Shown piece after piece: positions 25,520 through 34,604 of a DNA stretch of 64,000 nt. The translations under genes and the position numbers were made by a program. The notes beneath the pieces were generated by a model, which made no database searches, was not told the DNA's origin, and was given only the letters and a program-made list of their open reading frames with translations. Positions within the stretch are counted from its first letter, which is position 1. Each line of letters starts with the position of its first letter. Origin of the DNA: Arthrobacter sp. OY3WO11 (GTDB taxonomy: Bacteria; Actinomycetota; Actinomycetes; Actinomycetales; Micrococcaceae); NCBI RefSeq assembly GCF_001641125.1, contig NZ_LWLP01000001.1:1065835-1129834 (forward strand). Direction: 5' to 3'.

Positions 25520-26431
25520 ATGACTGAAAACAAGCTGATCATCGGCACCGCTCCGGACTCCTGGGGCGTCTGGTTCGCGGACGACCCCAAGCAGACACCG
25601 TGGGAGCGGTTCCTGGACGAGGTGGCCGAATCCGGCTACAAGTGGATTGAGCTGGGCCCCTACGGCTACCTTCCGACCGACCCCACCCGCCTCGCGGAGG
25701 AACTGAAGCAGCGCGACCTCAAGGTCACCGCCGGCACCGTCTTCACCGCGTTCCACCGCGGGTTGGACCAGTGGGAGACCGCTTGGGAGCCGGCCCGCAA
25801 GGTGGCCGAACTGACGGCAGCAATGGGCGGCGAGCACATTGTGGTCATTCCGGCCATGTGGCGCGACGACGTCACGGGTGAGGCTGTGGAAAGCGGCACC
25901 CTGAGCGACAAGGCCTGGAGTGACCTCTTCGACGGCCACAACCGCCTGGGCAAGACCCTGCTGGAAGACTTTGGCCTGAAACAGCAGTTCCACTCCCACG
26001 CCGACTCCCACGTTGGCGCGCAGGAAGACATTGAGACCCTCCTGGCCGCCACGGATCCGAACTACCTGAACCTGTGCCTCGATACCGGCCACGCGGAGTA
26101 CTGCGGTGCCTCGAGCCTTGAGCTGATCAAGAACTACCCGGACCGGATCGGCTATCTGCACCTGAAGCAGATTAACCCGGAGATTCTGAAGAAGGTCAAC
26201 GAGGAAAACATGACCTGGGCCGCAGCCAACCTGGCCGGCGTCATGACTGAGCCGCCGAGCGGACTGCCGGATCTCCGGGCCGTCGTCGAAGCCGTGGAGG
26301 CCCTCAACCGGCCCATCTTCGGCATCGTGGAACAGGACATGTACCCGGTTGCCTTCGATGTGCCCATGCCGATCGCCAAGCGCACCCGCAACTATCTGCT
26401 GTCCTGCGGTTCCCGTACCGCTGTCAGCTGA
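25520..26431 (+). CDS. iolE: Inosose dehydratase-type TIM-barrel protein
   Basis: A 303-residue sugar phosphate isomerase/epimerase-type barrel. In the inositol pathway IolE dehydrates 2-keto-myo-inositol to the diketone used by IolD. Conserved pieces are IGTAPDSWGVWFADDP at the N-terminus, GYKWIELGPYGYLP (metal Glu), QQFHSHADSHVGAQEDIETL and LCLDTGHAEYCG (metal Asp and His), and IGYLHLKQINP. It lies between mmsA and iolG, the expected iol order. Family members with other keto-polyol substrates look alike, so specificity rests on context. Confidence 0.85.
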   Translation: MTENKLIIGTAPDSWGVWFADDPKQTPWERFLDEVAESGYKWIELGPYGYLPTDPTRLAEELKQRDLKVTAGTVFTAFHRGLDQWETAWEPARKVAELTAAMGGEHIVVIPAMWRDDVTGEAVESGTLSDKAWSDLFDGHNRLGKTLLEDFGLKQQFHSHADSHVGAQEDIETLLAATDPNYLNLCLDTGHAEYCGASSLELIKNYPDRIGYLHLKQINPEILKKVNEENMTWAAANLAGVMTEPPSGLPDLRAVVEAVEALNRPIFGIVEQDMYPVAFDVPMPIAKRTRNYLLSCGSRTAVS

Positions 26432-26465
26432 CCGCTTCCGCCACAGACACTGAAGGAACAAAACA

Positions 26466-27479
26466 ATGACTGAAACCCTCCGCGTCGCCGTCATCGGCGC
26501 CGGGCGCATGGGCGCCGATCACATCCAGCGCCTTAACACCCGCATCCACGGAGCCGAAGTTGCCGCCGTCGTGGACGTTGACCTGGCCCGCGCCCAGGCA
26601 GCTGTCGCAGGCATCCCGGGCGCCGTAGCCCTTGCCGACGCCGAGGAAGCCCTCAATAACGGCGATGTCAACGCAGTACTCATTGCCACTCCCGGCTTCC
26701 TGCACGAGGACATCCTGCTCAAGGCGATTGCCAAGGACATCCCGATCCTGTGCGAGAAGCCGCTGACCCCGGACGCCGAGTCCTCCTGGAAGATCGTCCA
26801 GGCCGAGATTGCACTGGGCCACAAGCGCATCCAGGTGGGTTTCATGCGCCGCTTCGACGCCGAATACGCGGCGCTTGGCCAGATCATCCGCAACCATGAG
26901 TTGGGTGAGCTGCTCATGCTGCACCACCAGCACCGCAACCCCACGACGCCTCCCGGGTTCACCAACGAGATGCTGATCAACGACTCCGTGGTCCACGAGT
27001 TTGATGCCATCCGCTTTTTCACGGGCGAGGAAATCACCAGCATCCAGGTCCGCCTGGGCAAGGCCACCAAGAATGCCCCGGCCGGCCAGCACGACCCCCA
27101 GCACGTCCTGCTGGAAACTGAATCCGGCGTCCTGGCCGACGTAGAAATTTTTGTCAACGCAAAGTACGGCTATGAGGTTGGAACCCAGGCGTCATTCGAA
27201 GAAGGCGTTGTCAGCATCGGCGGCGACAAGGGCCCGTACACCCGCAGTGCCGGCCGCTGGGGCGGCAACGTCACCCCCGGGTTCGAAGAGCGCTTCGGCG
27301 CGGCCTACGACGTCGAAATCCAGTCATGGGTGGACGCTGCGCTTAAGGGCGAGATCGGCGGTCCCACCGCTTGGGATGGTTACGCCACTGCGGCCTGCTG
27401 CGAAGCCGGCGTCGAGGCGCAGAAGAACGGCGAAAAGGTGGCCGTAAAGCTGGCCGCCAAGCCAGCCCTTTACAGCTAG
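26466..27479 (+). CDS. iolG: myo-Inositol 2-dehydrogenase (Gfo/Idh/MocA)
   Basis: A 337-residue NAD-dependent dehydrogenase that oxidises myo-inositol to 2-keto-myo-inositol, the first step. The Rossmann motif is VAVIGAGRMGADHIQRL at about 7-23; CEKPLTPDAESSW carries the EKP signature with the catalytic Lys; GFMRRFDAEYAALGQII and NDSVVHEFDAIRFFTGEEI contain the sugar-binding Asp and His of IolG. It is preceded by GAAGGAA and is followed by the iolH-like gene after 41 bp. Length and motifs fit IolG closely. Confidence 0.9.
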   Translation: MTETLRVAVIGAGRMGADHIQRLNTRIHGAEVAAVVDVDLARAQAAVAGIPGAVALADAEEALNNGDVNAVLIATPGFLHEDILLKAIAKDIPILCEKPLTPDAESSWKIVQAEIALGHKRIQVGFMRRFDAEYAALGQIIRNHELGELLMLHHQHRNPTTPPGFTNEMLINDSVVHEFDAIRFFTGEEITSIQVRLGKATKNAPAGQHDPQHVLLETESGVLADVEIFVNAKYGYEVGTQASFEEGVVSIGGDKGPYTRSAGRWGGNVTPGFEERFGAAYDVEIQSWVDAALKGEIGGPTAWDGYATAACCEAGVEAQKNGEKVAVKLAAKPALYS

Positions 27480-27520
27480 CAGCCCTACTATTCCTGACTC
27501 ATCCCTAATGGAGTGTTCCC

Positions 27521-28393
27521 GTGAAAATCGCGCTTGACCCCACCCCGTTCCACCACAGCCACAACCTGCTGGAATTTCCCCGCGTGGCTGCGGACCTGGG
27601 CTACAAATACCTGCAGATGACACCGCATGCAGACATGATCCCCTTTTACAACCACCCAAAAGCAGACGACGAACTCGTTACCAAAATGAACAAGGCCTGC
27701 AAGGATGCCGGCGTGGAAATCGCCTCAGTGCTCCCCGTGCTCCGCTGGTCCGGTCCGGACGAGGACGCCCGCGAGGCTGCTGTCCGCTACTGGAAGCGCG
27801 CCATTCAGATCACCGTGGACCTCGGCGTCAGCACCATGAATACCGAATTCAGTGGCCGCCCGGAGAAAGCTGAAGAATCCGAGCGGGCCTTCTACCGCTC
27901 CATGGAGGAACTGCTGCCGATCATTGAGCGCGAGGGACTGGATGTCCTGATCGACCCGCACCCGGACGACTTCGTCGAAGACGGCTTGGCTGCCATCCGC
28001 GTTATCCGCGGAGTGAACTCGCCCAACATCGGCATGGTCTACGTGGCGTCGCACTCGTTCCACATGGGCAACAAGCCGTTGGAGATCATGCGGGCAGCCG
28101 GCGACAAACTTCGCCTGGTCCACGTTTCCGACTCCATGGACCACCACGCCTCCCACGGCTTGCGTTACATCACCAACCCGCCGGGCAACGCCGTGCGCGT
28201 GCACCAGCACCTGAAAGTCGGCGACGGCGACGTGAACTGGGATGAGTTCTTCGGCGGGCTGAAGGAAATCGGCTTCCTGGACAAGGACAACACGGTGATG
28301 GTGTCCAGCGTCTTCGCTGAAGACGAGAAGGCCGAGGACGTCTCCCGGTACCAGCTGGAGACGATGCAGGACTATATCGCCAAAACGAAATAG
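27521..28393 (+). CDS. iolH: IolH-like TIM-barrel protein
   Basis: A 290-residue sugar phosphate isomerase/epimerase-type protein resembling IolH of the inositol cluster: N-terminal [20 protein letters not shown], then [20 protein letters not shown] (metal Glu replaced by Asp), [14 protein letters not shown], and [20 protein letters not shown]. IolH is not essential for the pathway in model organisms and its reaction is not established; isomerisation between inositol-derived ketones has been proposed for relatives (IolI). The start is GTG 27521, with a GGAG-type site upstream. Its stop overlaps the GTG of the transporter gene. Confidence 0.82.
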   Translation: MKIALDPTPFHHSHNLLEFPRVAADLGYKYLQMTPHADMIPFYNHPKADDELVTKMNKACKDAGVEIASVLPVLRWSGPDEDAREAAVRYWKRAIQITVDLGVSTMNTEFSGRPEKAEESERAFYRSMEELLPIIEREGLDVLIDPHPDDFVEDGLAAIRVIRGVNSPNIGMVYVASHSFHMGNKPLEIMRAAGDKLRLVHVSDSMDHHASHGLRYITNPPGNAVRVHQHLKVGDGDVNWDEFFGGLKEIGFLDKDNTVMVSSVFAEDEKAEDVSRYQLETMQDYIAKTK

Positions 28394-29862
28394 TGGACGC
28401 GCCGATGGACAACAGCAAAGGAACCATGACCGCGCCCGGCGCGGCGGGAACGCCCGGCATTGCAAGGAACTCCACACCGTCAAAGTCCTCCGACCCGAAG
28501 AAATTCATGCGGAAGGTGGCGCTCTTCTCCACCTTCGGCGGCCTGCTGTTCGGCTACGATACCGGCGTCATTAACGGCGCACTGCCCTTTATGCAGCGGG
28601 ATCTTGGCCTTACTCCGCTGACTGAAGGGCTTGTCACCTCCACGCTCCTCTTCGGTGCAGCATTTGGCGCCATCAGTGCCGGACGCTTATCGGACCGCTT
28701 CGGCCGGCGGAAAACCATCATGGGGCTGGCGCTGATTTTCGTCGTCGCCACCATCTTTTGCACTATTTCTCCGAGTACTGAACTGCTGATAGCGGCAAGG
28801 ACCTTGTTGGGGCTCGCCGTGGGTGGTGCGTCAGTGATCGTCCCGGTATACCTCGCGGAGATGTCGCCGGCGGCCCAGCGCGGCCGCATCGTTACTCAGA
28901 ACGAACTGATGATCGTCACCGGGCAGTTCCTGGCCTTCACGTTCAACGCGGTGCTGGGTAACGCGTTTCCTGAAGAAGCGAACATCTGGCGCTGGATGCT
29001 CGTGATCGCTACGTTGCCGGCCGTGGTGCTCTGGTTCGGGATGCTCGTCCTGCCGGAAAGCCCGCGCTGGCTTGCGTCCGCCGGCAGGTTCGGCGCCGTC
29101 CTGGAAGTGCTGCGCTCCACCCGCGCTGCCGGGGACGTGTCAGCAGAGTTCGACGAGGTGCGGCAAGCGGCCAGGGAGGATTACCAGGCCAAACTCGGAA
29201 CGGTCAAGGACCTCACCGTCCCGTGGATCCGCAGGATCTTCGTGGTGGGTCTCGGCATGGCAATCATCAACCAAATCAGCGGCGTGAACGCGATCATGTA
29301 CTACGGGACGTCCATCCTGTCCTCGTCAGGATTCGGCGACCGTGGCGCACTGATCGCGAATGTCCTCAACGGCATCACTTCTGTGGTGGCCGTGGTCATA
29401 GGTATGTACCTGATGTCGCGCGTACGCCGTAAACCCATGCTGATTGTGGGACTCTGCGGCACGTCCTCGTCCCTGCTGGCGATCGCGATCATCTCGTTCG
29501 CACTGCCGGAAAGCACCCTGCGCGGTTACCTGGTTCTGCTATTCATGGTGACCTTCCTGGCTTCCATGCAGGGCTGTATTGGCACCGTCACCTGGCTGAC
29601 CATGTCCGAGATCTTTCCGATGCACGTCCGTGGCGTTGCGATGGGTATCTGCGTTTTTGTGCTGTGGATGGTCAACTTCCTCATTGGTTTCTTTTTCCCA
29701 CAGATGGTCGCGTGGATCGGTGTTTCGGCTACGTTCCTCATCTTTGTGGCACTGCAGCTCGGCGCCATCGTTTGGGTCAAGCGGGTGGTCCCGGAAACCA
29801 AGGACAAGTCCCTCGAGGAGCTCGAGCACCTGTTCAAGGAACGCTCCCGCGTGGACGCCTAA
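28393..29862 (+). CDS. iolT: Sugar porter (MFS) family, probable inositol:H+ symporter
   Basis: A 489-residue twelve-helix sugar porter. Signatures are [20 protein letters not shown] (helix 1), [10 protein letters not shown] (loop 2-3), [20 protein letters not shown] followed by RGR, and [13 protein letters not shown] (the PETKG-like motif after helix 12). By its position at the end of the iol operon and its likeness to IolT1/IolT2 it probably imports myo-inositol by proton symport. The first 45 residues are a polar tail. It starts at a GTG overlapping the iolH stop; ATG 28405 is an alternative. A 36-bp palindrome terminates the operon. Confidence 0.87.
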   Translation: MDAPMDNSKGTMTAPGAAGTPGIARNSTPSKSSDPKKFMRKVALFSTFGGLLFGYDTGVINGALPFMQRDLGLTPLTEGLVTSTLLFGAAFGAISAGRLSDRFGRRKTIMGLALIFVVATIFCTISPSTELLIAARTLLGLAVGGASVIVPVYLAEMSPAAQRGRIVTQNELMIVTGQFLAFTFNAVLGNAFPEEANIWRWMLVIATLPAVVLWFGMLVLPESPRWLASAGRFGAVLEVLRSTRAAGDVSAEFDEVRQAAREDYQAKLGTVKDLTVPWIRRIFVVGLGMAIINQISGVNAIMYYGTSILSSSGFGDRGALIANVLNGITSVVAVVIGMYLMSRVRRKPMLIVGLCGTSSSLLAIAIISFALPESTLRGYLVLLFMVTFLASMQGCIGTVTWLTMSEIFPMHVRGVAMGICVFVLWMVNFLIGFFFPQMVAWIGVSATFLIFVALQLGAIVWVKRVVPETKDKSLEELEHLFKERSRVDA

Positions 29863-29898
29863 GGCCCCCAACCACGGGGCGGCGCACCAGGCGCCACA

Positions 29899-29934
29899 AG
29901 AAACGCCCGACGCCGGCCGGCGTCGGGCGTTTCT
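29899..29934. terminator. 36-bp palindromic bidirectional terminator
   Basis: A perfect self-complementary 36-mer between the iolT stop (29862) and the convergent Gfo gene stop (29956). It contains AAACGCCCGACGCC and its complement and ends in TTTC on both strands. Confidence 0.8.
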
Positions 29935-29955
29935 GCGTCCAGGGTGACGGCGGTG

Positions 29956-30981
29956 CTAGAGCGCAATCACCGTGTTTCGCAACGCGCTTTCGCGGGCGGC
30001 ATCAAGAACCTCCAGTGTCCGGATCCCTTCAGCCGCCGGTACCGGTTCGGGGCCTTCTCCCCTGACAGCGCGGGCGAATTCCACGTAGAAGCCGGCGTAG
30101 TTTCCCTGGGCTGAGGCGATAACCTCGCGCCCTCCCTGTAAAGAAAGCGTCCCCCAGTTTTCCGGGGCATCAATTCCCCACGCCGCCGGTTCCGCCGCAG
30201 GACGGCGGCCTGCGAACAGGGCCTCGGCCTGGACATCCGCACCTGTTGCCACATAGCTGCCGTTGCTGCCGTAAGCGCGCAGTTCCCTGGTACTTGAACG
30301 GTTCAGTTTGCTGGCGGACACTGTGGAGACAACTCCGGATGCATGCCTCATGGTGACGACGAAGCCGCAGTCCGTCCGTTTCCTGAAGCGGTCCGTCCAG
30401 TCAAGGGTTGCATAAACGGAGCTGGCCGGACCCAGGAGCCACAGCATCTGGTCCACAAGGTGGCTGCCAAGATCCCGGAGGAGTCCGCCACTGGCACCAA
30501 GTTCCAAGGTGTCCGCGTTGTCCTGATCCATCGTCGAGTGGACCCGCCACAGCTCACCGAGTTTCCCTGATGCAAGGACGTTCGCGAGAGTAATGATATC
30601 GGCGTCCCGCCGCCGGTTGTGATAAACGTTCAGGACAACCCCGGCCTGGCTGGCCGCGAGTTCCAGCTCCCTGGCGTCTTTCGCTGTGGGCGCGAAGGGC
30701 TTATCCGCCACAACGTGGACACCAGCGCTGATGGCTTCCAAGACCAGATCCCTGCGGGTGTGCGGCGGCGTAGTGATGGTTACTGCATCCACCCCTGTTG
30801 CCAGCATTTCGGCAAGGCTGCCATAGACCGGAAGGCCCGGATAGTCCTGTTCCACGTGTGCCCGGTTGACCGCCGACCTGGCCACCACCCCGGCGAGTTC
30901 CACGCCGTCGGCCGCTTCCACAAACGGGGCATGGAAGTACCGGCCGCCTGCTCCATAGCCCACAACGCCGATTCGCATCAT
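29956..30981 (-). CDS. Gfo/Idh/MocA family oxidoreductase
   Basis: A 341-residue NAD(P)-dependent dehydrogenase acting on a sugar, polyol or derivative. It has the Rossmann motif RIGVVGYGAGGRYFHAPF (the HAPF form is typical of this subgroup), VVADKPFAPTAKDARELE (xKP, catalytic Lys) and GLLRDLGSHLVDQMLWLLGP, with the D-x-x-x-H pair expected at the substrate site. AAAGGAA precedes ATG 30981; a second ATG directly follows and may be used. A terminator separates it from the operon upstream, so it depends on read-through or on its own promoter. Substrate unknown. Confidence 0.82.
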   Translation of the reverse strand: MMRIGVVGYGAGGRYFHAPFVEAADGVELAGVVARSAVNRAHVEQDYPGLPVYGSLAEMLATGVDAVTITTPPHTRRDLVLEAISAGVHVVADKPFAPTAKDARELELAASQAGVVLNVYHNRRRDADIITLANVLASGKLGELWRVHSTMDQDNADTLELGASGGLLRDLGSHLVDQMLWLLGPASSVYATLDWTDRFRKRTDCGFVVTMRHASGVVSTVSASKLNRSSTRELRAYGSNGSYVATGADVQAEALFAGRRPAAEPAAWGIDAPENWGTLSLQGGREVIASAQGNYAGFYVEFARAVRGEGPEPVPAAEGIRTLEVLDAARESALRNTVIAL

Positions 30982-31030
30982 TCGTTTCCTTTGGCTGTTG
31001 GATTTATTGTTCCGGTGGACTGAATGGAAA

Positions 31031-31072
31031 ACAGCAGGAGGGGCGACGCGTTTGCGCCGCCCCTCCTGCTGT
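31031..31072 (-). terminator. Intrinsic terminator of the minus-strand TIM-barrel/Gfo operon
   Basis: ACAGCAGGAGGGGCG (31031-31045) is perfectly complementary to CGCCCCTCCTGCTGT (31058-31072). On the minus strand it follows the stop at 31092 and is followed by TTTTCC. Confidence 0.8.
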
Positions 31073-31091
31073 CAGGGTGTCCCCCGGGTTA

Positions 31092-32111
31092 TCAGGCGGT
31101 CGGGTTCAACGAGGCTGCGAGGGCTGCGTCAGCGTCCTTCAAAACTTTGGCGGCTACTTCCAGTCCTTCGATCCTGCCCAGCGAAACGTCCTCGTGCTCG
31201 ATATTGACCAGCATGTCCGGATCTACCTCGTGCAGTGCGCGAAGGAACTCCGTCCAGAAGGCTGTGTCGTGCCCGCGGCCCAAGGCCACGAAGTCCCACG
31301 CGGAGTTCTTGGGCCACTCGTTGGCCCATTCATCGCCGCCAAGGTTGGTGCGGTTCTCCTCCGGCGAGAGCCGACGGAAACTGTTGTCCAGCACGCCGTA
31401 GAGCGCGGCATTTTCCGTATTCACGCGGACGTCTTTTGCTGCGGCCTGGAACACCAACGGGCCGAGTTCGCGGACCACAGCCACCGGATCCATCTGCTGC
31501 CAGAACAGGTGCGAGGCATCAAGTTCCACTCCGACGTGTGTTGCACCCGTGAGCTCGATAAGTTTGCGGACATCGGCGGTGTTGAAAACGAGGTTTTGGG
31601 GGTGCAGCTCAAGAGCCACCTTGACGTCGTGGTCAGCAGCAAGACGGTCAGTTTCCTTCCAGAACTCCGCTGCCACGCCCCACTGGTAGTCCAGCACATC
31701 CAGTGCAGCCGAGTTCCACGCGTTGACCACCCAGTTGACGGTGGTGGCGCCCGGTTCGCCTCCGGGCAAACCGGACATGGTAACCACCCGGTTCTGCCCC
31801 AGGCGGTGTGCCAGCCGGATGGAACGGCGGATGTCTTCGGCGTGCTTCTCACCGATCTCACGCTTGGGGTGCAGCGGGTTGCCGTTGCAGTTCAGGCCGG
31901 CGATCGAGACGCGGGTGCCTTCGAAAATCGCAAGGTAGTCGTCCCGCGCGGCGTCGCTTTCCAGGATTTGGTCCATGGTGGGGACATGGACGGCGGGGAG
32001 GAAACCGCCCGTGTTGATTTCAATGCCAGTGAGGCCAAGATCGGCTATGACCTTCAGCGCTTCGGGAAGTGGACGGTCATGCAGGATCGCGTTGTAGACG
32101 CCGAGTTTCAT
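31092..32111 (-). CDS. Sugar phosphate isomerase/epimerase
   Basis: A 339-residue AP-endonuclease-2-type TIM barrel. Landmarks are MKLGVYNAILHDRPLPEAL, LGLTGIEINTGGFLPAVHVP with the first metal Glu, VALELHPQNLVFNTADVRKL, HVGVELDASHLFWQQMDPV (Asp and His ligands) and MLVNIEHEDVSLGRIEGLEV (last metal Glu). It probably isomerises or dehydrates the keto-sugar formed by the Gfo dehydrogenase encoded just upstream; the two genes overlap by ATGA. The actual substrate is unknown. Confidence 0.82.
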   Translation of the reverse strand: MKLGVYNAILHDRPLPEALKVIADLGLTGIEINTGGFLPAVHVPTMDQILESDAARDDYLAIFEGTRVSIAGLNCNGNPLHPKREIGEKHAEDIRRSIRLAHRLGQNRVVTMSGLPGGEPGATTVNWVVNAWNSAALDVLDYQWGVAAEFWKETDRLAADHDVKVALELHPQNLVFNTADVRKLIELTGATHVGVELDASHLFWQQMDPVAVVRELGPLVFQAAAKDVRVNTENAALYGVLDNSFRRLSPEENRTNLGGDEWANEWPKNSAWDFVALGRGHDTAFWTEFLRALHEVDPDMLVNIEHEDVSLGRIEGLEVAAKVLKDADAALAASLNPTA

Positions 32112-33286
32112 AGCGTGATTTTCTTTCCGTTGTTAAGGGCGGATTCGGTGACGGCGCCAAGCAGTTCCATGTTCCGCACGCCCTCGTCAAAGGTGGCGCA
32201 GCGGGGGAGGGACTTTTCTTCGCTGAGGCCGGCAATCTCTTCGAGGAATGCTCGTGCCTGGTAGCCAAAGGCATCGTTCTGGCCAAAGCCCACTTCGGGG
32301 GCGTCCATGGCGAGCCCGCCGGCGATGTACGGGTGGCCCGGGCCCAGGATGACCTGCCGGTAACCATTTTCGTTGCCGGAGCCGTCGTTGAGGAACAGCT
32401 GGATTTCGGACGGACGGCGCTGGTCGAATTTAGCGGCACCGTTTTCGCAGAACACCTCGAATTGGAGGCTGTTGGCGTGTCCGGCCGCAACGCGGGAGAC
32501 TTCAAAGCTGCCGGCGCCCGTGGCGAATTCCGCATTGAAAGCCGCATAGTCGTCGTTCTCGACGGCTTCGAAGGTGTCACTGACAGCGGCATGGTCATGG
32601 CCCATCACAGCAGCGAGCGGCAGTGGCCGCTTGTTGATGACCGTGCTGAGCTGCCCGCCGGATACAGACTTGATGTCGCCGCACAGGAACTCGGAAATGT
32701 ACGTCAGGTGGGATCCGACGTCGGCCAGGGCGCCTGAGCCGGGGCCGCCTTTGTAACGCCAGCTCATGGGAGCTGACGGGCTGAAGCCGTAATCCGTCCA
32801 GTAGCGGCCGCTGAAGTGCAGGACGTTGCCGAGCACCCCGGTCCGGATGAGGTCCCGGATATAGGCGATGCCCGGTGTGCGGCGGAAGGTGAACCCGATC
32901 CGCGCGATGCTGGACGCGCTGCGGGCTGCGTCAGCCATGGCCCGGGCGTCTTCCATGGAATCGCTCAGGGGCTTTTCGCACAGCACGTGCTTGCCGGCGG
33001 CGAGCAGGCCCTCAACAACCTCACGGTGGAGGGAGTTGGCGATGACCACGCTGACCACGTCGATGTCATCGGCTTCGGCGATTGCCTGCCATGAGGTGTC
33101 GTTACGCTCGTAACCGAAGCGCCGGGCGGCCAGGGAGCCGAATTCCGCATTGACGTCACCGATCGAAACCAGGCGCACCGGAGGAAGGACCGGGCTGTAG
33201 AGGGCGGACGCCGTCCGGTATGCGGCAGCGTGGGCCTTGCCCGCCATGCCTGCACCGATGACGGCTACACCAAGGCTTTCAGCCAT
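32108..33286 (-). CDS. Gfo/Idh/MocA family oxidoreductase
   Basis: A 392-residue dehydrogenase, first gene of the minus-strand pair. The dinucleotide motif is GVAVIGAGMAGKAHAAAYR, the catalytic segment VLCEKPLSDSMEDARAMAD, and the substrate region YKGGPGSGALADVGSHLTYI. This longer subgroup is common in actinobacterial sugar loci. Its promoter appears to be the TTGACA-17-TACGCT pair at 33395-33367, overlapped by an IolR-like site and followed by a LacI-type palindrome, so two regulators may control it. GGAG upstream of ATG 33286 serves as ribosome binding site. Confidence 0.85.
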   Translation of the reverse strand: MAESLGVAVIGAGMAGKAHAAAYRTASALYSPVLPPVRLVSIGDVNAEFGSLAARRFGYERNDTSWQAIAEADDIDVVSVVIANSLHREVVEGLLAAGKHVLCEKPLSDSMEDARAMADAARSASSIARIGFTFRRTPGIAYIRDLIRTGVLGNVLHFSGRYWTDYGFSPSAPMSWRYKGGPGSGALADVGSHLTYISEFLCGDIKSVSGGQLSTVINKRPLPLAAVMGHDHAAVSDTFEAVENDDYAAFNAEFATGAGSFEVSRVAAGHANSLQFEVFCENGAAKFDQRRPSEIQLFLNDGSGNENGYRQVILGPGHPYIAGGLAMDAPEVGFGQNDAFGYQARAFLEEIAGLSEEKSLPRCATFDEGVRNMELLGAVTESALNNGKKITL

Positions 33287-33335
33287 TGATTTCTCCTTTG
33301 AAATTCAGCCGCGGTATTGAACGTCCGGCGGCATT

Positions 33336-33349
33336 TTGTAGCGCTACAA
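33336..33349. promoter_or_regulatory. LacI-type operator
   Basis: TTGTAGCGCTACAA is a perfect 14-bp palindrome with the central CG typical of LacI-family operators. It lies 50 bp upstream of the Gfo start and about 90 bp upstream of the divergent LacI gene. Confidence 0.7.
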
Positions 33350-33366
33350 TTTTTACGCTGACCTTG

Positions 33367-33395
33367 AGCGTAGCCATGTCTATTTGTCCTGTCAA
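33367..33395 (-). promoter_or_regulatory. Minus-strand promoter with IolR-like decamer
   Basis: On the minus strand TTGACA (33395-33390), a 17-bp spacer and TACGCT (33372-33367). The decamer TGACAGGACA (33394-33385) covers the -35 box, exactly as in the second repeat before iolC. Confidence 0.5.
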
Positions 33396-33439
33396 TCATC
33401 CGCCGGGATATTCTCAACCCAGAGATGAAAGGCTTTTTG

Positions 33440-34453
33440 ATGACGCATGATCGCCCCAAAACCCGGCGCCCCACCATCTATGACGTCGCAAAGCAGGCGG
33501 GAGTCTCGCCGTCGCTGGTTTCGCTGGTGCTGCAGAATCCCGTGCGGGTAAGCGAGAAGCGGCGCGACGCTGTGCAGGCGGCAATCACGGAACTTGGCTA
33601 CCGCCCCAGCCAGGCAGCCACGGCCCTAGCCAGCAGCCGGACGAAGAGCATAGGCCTCGTGATCGACGACTACCGAAACCTGTGGTTCGTCGATCTGCTG
33701 CGGGGCATGGAGTCTGTGCTGACGGAGGAAGGCTACCGGGTGATGCTGGCTGACTCCCGGCCCGGCGAGAACCGGATCAGTGAAGCCGTTGACGGCCTGC
33801 TTGCAATGCATGTTGACGGTTTGGTGATTGCGGCTGAACCCAGTGCGTCAATGCTCACCGCCGCTGGTGTGCCCACGGTGGTGGCAGGGTGGCGGAACGG
33901 CGTGCCTGCCGGGGCGGACTTGATCACCAATGACGACGACGGCGGCGGTGCCATGGCTGCCCACCACCTGCTGGGTCTCGGCCACACCAGGATTGGGCAC
34001 CTGTCGGGATTCGGCGGTGCCGCCGCCCACCGCCGGGCCGGTTTTGCCGGCCGCCTTCGGGACGCAGGCGCCGACATGCGTGTCGTTGGGGAGGCGGGGG
34101 GTACGTCGGAGGAGGACGGGTACGCGTCGGCCTGCTGGCTGCTGGACCACCACCCGGACACAACGGCTATTTTCGCTGCCAATGACACCATGGCGCTGGG
34201 TGCTTTTGGAGCCATCAAGGCGCGGGGCTTGGCGGTCCCGTCCCAAATTTCCGTGATCGGATATGACAACTCAACCCTCGCCAAGTCCCGCTATCTGGAG
34301 TTGACCTCGGTGGACAACCGAAGTGACCTTGTGGGTAAGGAAGCGGCTAAGGTGCTGCTGGCCCGGATAGAAAGCGGTGCCCCAAGCTCAGGGCGGACCC
34401 TTATTGCGCCGACACTGGTAGTCCGCGGAACCACTGCTCCGTTACCCGGCTGA
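33440..34453 (+). CDS. LacI-family transcriptional regulator
   Basis: A 337-residue repressor. The N-terminal helix-turn-helix and hinge are textbook: RRPTIYDVAKQAGVSPSLVS, then ITELGYRPSQAATALASSR. The periplasmic-binding-protein-like effector domain follows (GLVIDDYRNLWFVDLLRGME, HLSGFGGAAAHRRAGF, IFAANDTMALGAFGAI, ISVIGYDNSTLAKSRYLEL). I chose ATG 33440 because GAAAGG lies eight bases before it; ATG 33425 overlaps that site. It most likely binds the palindrome at 33336-33349 and controls the divergent Gfo/TIM-barrel pair and possibly the ABC importer behind it. The inducer is presumably a sugar or polyol. Confidence 0.9.
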   Translation: MTHDRPKTRRPTIYDVAKQAGVSPSLVSLVLQNPVRVSEKRRDAVQAAITELGYRPSQAATALASSRTKSIGLVIDDYRNLWFVDLLRGMESVLTEEGYRVMLADSRPGENRISEAVDGLLAMHVDGLVIAAEPSASMLTAAGVPTVVAGWRNGVPAGADLITNDDDGGGAMAAHHLLGLGHTRIGHLSGFGGAAAHRRAGFAGRLRDAGADMRVVGEAGGTSEEDGYASACWLLDHHPDTTAIFAANDTMALGAFGAIKARGLAVPSQISVIGYDNSTLAKSRYLELTSVDNRSDLVGKEAAKVLLARIESGAPSSGRTLIAPTLVVRGTTAPLPG

Positions 34454-34497
34454 GGGTGCAGGAGGCCGGGCGTCCGGCTTTGGTCTAAACATCCTAA

Positions 34498-34541
34498 TGT
34501 CAGGACAAACTCTTGACATTCGTGAATTAGATCACCATCAT
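34498..34541 (+). promoter_or_regulatory. Tandem IolR-like operator and promoter of the ABC importer
   Basis: TGTCAGGACA (34498-34507) and the diverged TGACATTCGT (34514-34523) start 16 bp apart as before iolC. TTGACA (34513-34518) is the -35 box and CATCAT (34536-34541) the -10 box, 17 bp apart. Confidence 0.5.
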
Positions 34542-34604
34542 CGAGGTAGGCAGTGCCCCGGAGGCTGCAAAGTGGCAGCCCGGGACCTGAGATCAAAGGA
34601 GATT

